Shown in pieces: positions 5,763 through 7,930 of a stretch of DNA of 7,930 bases. The stretch's first letter is position 1. Every line of letters starts with the position of its first letter. The stretch is from an uncultured Actinomycetospora sp. (GTDB taxonomy: Bacteria > Actinomycetota > Actinomycetes > Mycobacteriales > Pseudonocardiaceae): assembly GCA_902805495.1 (NCBI GenBank), contig CADCTH010000119.1, positions 1-7,930 on the forward strand, read 5' to 3'. A program made the translations under genes and the position numbers. The notes beneath the pieces were generated by a model. The model saw nothing but the letters and a program-made list of their open reading frames with translations. It did not search any database and had not been told where the DNA came from.

Positions 5763-7031
5763 TCACCGCAGGGAACGGAGGGCGGTGCGCACCTCGGCCA
5801 CGAAGAGCTCCGGTTCTTGCCAGGCCGCGAAGTGGTTTCCCTTGTCGACCTCGTTGAAGTACACGAGGCGGGGGTAGGCCTGTTCGGTCCAGCTCCGAGG
5901 CGCCTGGTACAGCTCTCGCGGAAAGACGCTGACGGCTGCCGGGACCGAGACGCCCTTGACGTCGAAGAATCCGACGTCGTTCTCCCAGTACAGGCGCCCC
6001 GAAGAAATCCCCGTGTTGGTGATCCAGGTCAGGGTGATGTTGTCGAGGACCTCGTCCCGGGTCAGATGACCGATCGGGTCGCCGTCGAAGGCCCGTGCGA
6101 TGTCCTCGTAGCTGCGCGCGTCGTGGTCGAGCATCCAGGCAGCCAGCGCGACCGGTGAATCGGCGAGCCCGTACAGGGTCTGCGGTCGCAACGCCATCTC
6201 GGTCGCGTACCCGATGCCCTTGGTGTACAGGAACTGCAACCGTTCCCACGCCCGACCCTCTTCGTCCGACAAGCCGGCGGGGGTCGGACCGCCCGAACCC
6301 AACGCGGCCGACACGGCGGGCGGAACCGTTCCGGGCATGTTGGAGTGAATTCCCACCAACTCCGGAGGCGCCGCGGCGCCCATCAGATCGGTGATGATCG
6401 CGCCCCAGTCGCCGCCCTGGGCGGCGAACCGTGGATACCCGAGGCGACGCATCAGGGTGGTCCAGGCCTGCGCGATGTGTGCGGGGCTCCAACCGGTGGT
6501 CACTGGTTTGGCAGAGAATCCGTAACCGGGTAGCGACGGCACCACCACGTCGAAGGCGTCGTCGGCACGTCCGCCGTACGCGGTCGGGTCGGTGAGCGGA
6601 CCGATGACGTTCAGCATCTCGACGACCGAGCCGGGCCAGCCGTGCGTCATGATCAACGGCAGCGCGTTCTCGTGGGGCGACCTGACGTGGATGAAGTGGA
6701 TGTCGATGCCGTCGATCTCGACGATGAACTGCGGTAGCGCGTTCAGTCTCGCCTCGAATCGGCGGAAGTCGTACTCCGTCGCCCAGTAGCGCGTGAGCTC
6801 CCGCATGGTCGCCAACTGCACGCCCTGGGACTGGCGGCGGGCGTCGCGAAGGTCCTGAACGACGTCCTCCACCCCGATCGGCTCCGCCGCGACGGTCTCC
6901 TCCTCGGGCCACCGGGTCGACAGGATGCGTCGGCGGAGGTCGTCCAGGTCCTCCTGCGCGACCTCGACGCGGAACGGGCGGATGGCCGGCCCCGTGGCCG
7001 CGGGGTCCCGGGTGTCCGTGCGTACCGACAT
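5763..7031 (-). CDS. Epoxide hydrolase (EHN-type, microsomal epoxide hydrolase family)
   Basis: A 422-residue alpha/beta hydrolase with the epoxide hydrolase N-terminal domain (about 18-115, RPFRVEVAQEDLDDLRRRI). It should open epoxides to diols through an ester intermediate. The oxyanion motif HGWPG is at 130-134, the nucleophile D208 sits in GGDWG, and H400 in GNHFAAWQEPE is the catalytic base. E373 in PRELYQAP lies 27 residues before the histidine, the same spacing as the glutamate in mammalian microsomal enzyme; Y348 is a candidate ring-opening tyrosine. All catalytic positions are present and the length is slightly above the usual 380-400, partly because of about 17 extra residues at 48-66. 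The ATG at 7031 follows AGGAG by six bases. There is no membrane anchor, so the enzyme is cytoplasmic. It probably leads the unit with the DipZ-like and stress genes. Its divergent neighbour is a paralogue. Confidence 0.93.
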   Translation of the reverse strand: MSVRTDTRDPAATGPAIRPFRVEVAQEDLDDLRRRILSTRWPEEETVAAEPIGVEDVVQDLRDARRQSQGVQLATMRELTRYWATEYDFRRFEARLNALPQFIVEIDGIDIHFIHVRSPHENALPLIMTHGWPGSVVEMLNVIGPLTDPTAYGGRADDAFDVVVPSLPGYGFSAKPVTTGWSPAHIAQAWTTLMRRLGYPRFAAQGGDWGAIITDLMGAAAPPELVGIHSNMPGTVPPAVSAALGSGGPTPAGLSDEEGRAWERLQFLYTKGIGYATEMALRPQTLYGLADSPVALAAWMLDHDARSYEDIARAFDGDPIGHLTRDEVLDNITLTWITNTGISSGRLYWENDVGFFDVKGVSVPAAVSVFPRELYQAPRSWTEQAYPRLVYFNEVDKGNHFAAWQEPELFVAEVRTALRSLR

Positions 7032-7179
7032 GAGAACTCCTGTACATCGGGGATGTGGACCCGAGTAGCGACACCGAACGCGACCGATCTGCGTGAATGC
7101 CGAGATCCATCTCCCGGGCGCTCGACCGGACGACGAGGGCGCCTTTGTCCCCGCCGCGTCGTCCTATCGCACGAATGAC

Positions 7180-7208
7180 GTGAGAGTGGCTCTCACCGGT
7201 CCGGACCG
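7180..7208. promoter_or_regulatory. Two abutting operator-like palindromes
   Basis: GTGAGAG (7180-7186), a three-base spacer and CTCTCAC (7190-7196) form a perfect 17-base dyad. It is followed without a gap by the perfect 12-base palindrome CGGTCC/GGACCG at 7197-7208. A 17-base dyad with a short odd spacer is the usual size of a TetR-, GntR- or MarR-family operator. It lies about 150 bases upstream of the minus-strand hydrolase start. Binding is inferred, not shown. Confidence 0.45.
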
Positions 7209-7401
7209 TACTCCTGTCCGCGAGTTCGAGGAAGGGCTTCGACAACATCATCGAAGAGCCGGAGCCGACGTCACCAACCGCGACTGATCCGTCACCGGGC
7301 GAATCGGCATCGGGTAGGCGATGGCCCACACGCATTCGTTGACACGACGCGAGATTCGAGCGCATGCTCAGGAGGGCGAAGAGGACGATCTCCCGGTGCG
7401 C

Positions 7402-7431
7402 CCTCTTGCGCTCGCCCGAGAGCGCAAGAGG
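7402..7431. promoter_or_regulatory. Perfect 12-base inverted repeat upstream of the plus-strand epoxide hydrolase
   Basis: CCTCTTGCGCTC (7402-7413) and GAGCGCAAGAGG (7420-7431) are exact reverse complements around the six-base loop GCCCGA. The structure ends 89 bases before the ATG at 7521. No T-run follows on either side, so a plain intrinsic terminator is less likely than an operator or an mRNA leader hairpin. It could also insulate the two divergent units. Confidence 0.5.
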
Positions 7432-7520
7432 TGGACACCGGTGGCAGGCGGAAGCCGGGACCCGTGCGCGCGTACTCATGATGCGGGCGCTGCTCACGTA
7501 GTACGACAACGGGAGTCACC

Positions 7521-7930
7521 ATGAGTACCACCGTCGATGCCGATATCGACACCACCGAAGACGTACGTCCGTTCCACATCGACATCGCGGATGAGGCACT
7601 CGAGGACCTCCGTCGACGCATCGCTGCCACGCAGTGGCCCGAGGAGGAGACCGTCACCGACCATTCGCAGGGCGTGCCACTCGGGATGATGCAGGAACTC
7701 GCATCCTATTGGGCGACGGACTACGACTGGCGCCGCTGCGAGGCGAGGCTGAATGCGCTGCCACAGTTCGTCACCACGATCGACGGCATCGACATCCACT
7801 TCATCCACGTCCGCTCGGAGCACGACGATGCGTTGCCGCTGATCATGACCCACGGCTGGCCCGGCTCGATCATCGAGCAGCTGAAGATCATCGATCGGCT
7901 CGTCGACCCGACGGCACACGGTGCGAACGC
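7521..7930 (+). CDS. Epoxide hydrolase (EHN-type), N-terminal part, runs off the window
   Basis: The first 136 residues of a second microsomal-type epoxide hydrolase. The EHN domain begins at RPFHIDIADEALEDLRRRI (16-34), continues through WPEEETV, MQELASYWATDYDW and ARLNALPQF, and reaches the oxyanion motif HGWPGS at 111-116. The nucleophile, acid and histidine lie beyond the right edge. It is clearly a paralogue of the minus-strand hydrolase (shared IDGIDIHFIHVRS, ALPLIMTHGWPGS and others) but lacks the extra residues after PEEETV seen there and has the shorter usual linker THSQG-like form (TDHSQGV). The ATG at 7521 has GGGAG five bases upstream. No stop or frameshift is seen. It is transcribed away from its paralogue and shares the 489-base regulatory region. 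Confidence 0.9.
   Translation, partial: MSTTVDADIDTTEDVRPFHIDIADEALEDLRRRIAATQWPEEETVTDHSQGVPLGMMQELASYWATDYDWRRCEARLNALPQFVTTIDGIDIHFIHVRSEHDDALPLIMTHGWPGSIIEQLKIIDRLVDPTAHGAN

Larger units (their letters stand above)
7032..7520. promoter_or_regulatory. Divergent intergenic region between two epoxide hydrolase genes
   Basis: These 489 bases separate the two start codons and must hold both promoters. The base composition is less GC-biased than the flanking genes. Short plus ORFs at 7093-7287 and 7321-7524 lack ribosome binding sites and recognisable content. TTGACA occurs at 7339-7344 on the plus strand, with only a poor -10 (CATGCT, 7363-7368) at 18 bases spacing. The region is rich in dyads: 7180-7196, 7197-7208, 7237-7256 (CTTCGA, eight bases, TCGAAG) and 7402-7431. 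No regulator gene is adjacent, so any repressor must be encoded elsewhere. Confidence 0.6.

Noticed and set aside
4506..6158. 550-codon open frame on the plus strand antisense to the DipZ-like and hydrolase genes
   Set aside because: It lies opposite three genes with clear family motifs; stop codons are rare in all frames of such GC-rich DNA, and the translation has no recognisable domain.
7093..7287. 64-codon plus ORF starting GTG in the divergent intergenic region
   Set aside because: No ribosome binding site, no recognisable family, and only weak codon periodicity (about two thirds GC at third positions against far higher in true genes).
7339..7368. TTGACA as a sigma-70 type -35 box
   Set aside because: The matching -10 position holds only CATGCT at 18 bases spacing, three of six consensus bases; not enough to call a promoter.
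5650..7509. 619-codon minus-strand frame overlapping the epoxide hydrolase
   Set aside because: It is the same strand in a different phase from a hydrolase with all catalytic residues; its composition (Arg/Gly/Pro/His runs) is typical of an out-of-frame shadow.
7321..7524. 67-codon plus ORF ending just inside the second hydrolase
   Set aside because: It contains the perfect hairpin, has no good ribosome binding site and a shadow-like composition.

Overview
The window is very GC-rich DNA with strong third-position GC bias, Shine-Dalgarno sites of the AGGAGG type, GTG starts and protein families typical of actinomycetes (NDH-2-like flavoprotein, YflT/GSP17M stress protein, DipZ-like redoxin, EHN epoxide hydrolases, and a sulfite oxidase-like/flavin reductase/DUF6510 trio). 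An actinomycete chromosome, perhaps a Pseudonocardia- or Geodermatophilus-type lineage, is my inference; the sequence does not fix the genus. I see no rRNA, tRNA, CRISPR array, insertion sequence or phage gene.

Layout, left to right. Positions 1-514 hold no intact gene. They contain the decayed middle of a ROK-family sugar kinase (minus strand, broken by a one-base deletion) and, next to it on the plus strand, what looks like a broken small membrane protein. Positions 515-2110 (minus) are a tight three-gene redox operon: a sulfite oxidase-like molybdopterin enzyme, an FAD/NAD(P) reductase overlapping it by 31 bases, and a four-cysteine DUF6510 protein. Positions 2255-3622 (minus) encode an NDH-2-type pyridine nucleotide-disulfide oxidoreductase; the 325 bases upstream of it (3623-3947) are open in its frame but contain nothing I recognise. 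Positions 3948-7031 (minus) are a likely second transcription unit: an EHN-type epoxide hydrolase, a DipZ-like monothiol redoxin with a C-terminal carbohydrate-binding-like domain, and a membrane stress protein with an N-terminal DUF2007-like domain. Positions 7032-7520 are a divergent intergenic region with several strong palindromes. From 7521 a second EHN epoxide hydrolase runs on the plus strand off the right edge.

The common theme is redox and stress physiology: four of the seven complete genes are oxidoreductase or thiol-redox proteins, one is a general stress membrane protein, and two divergently transcribed hydrolase paralogues probably detoxify epoxides. No transcription factor is encoded, so the regulator of the palindromes must lie outside. 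Nothing here clearly constitutes a new defence or mobile system. The most useful leads are the possible electron-carrier role of DUF6510, the operator-like dyads between the epoxide hydrolases, a lineage-specific insertion in one hydrolase, and the gene remnants at the left end.
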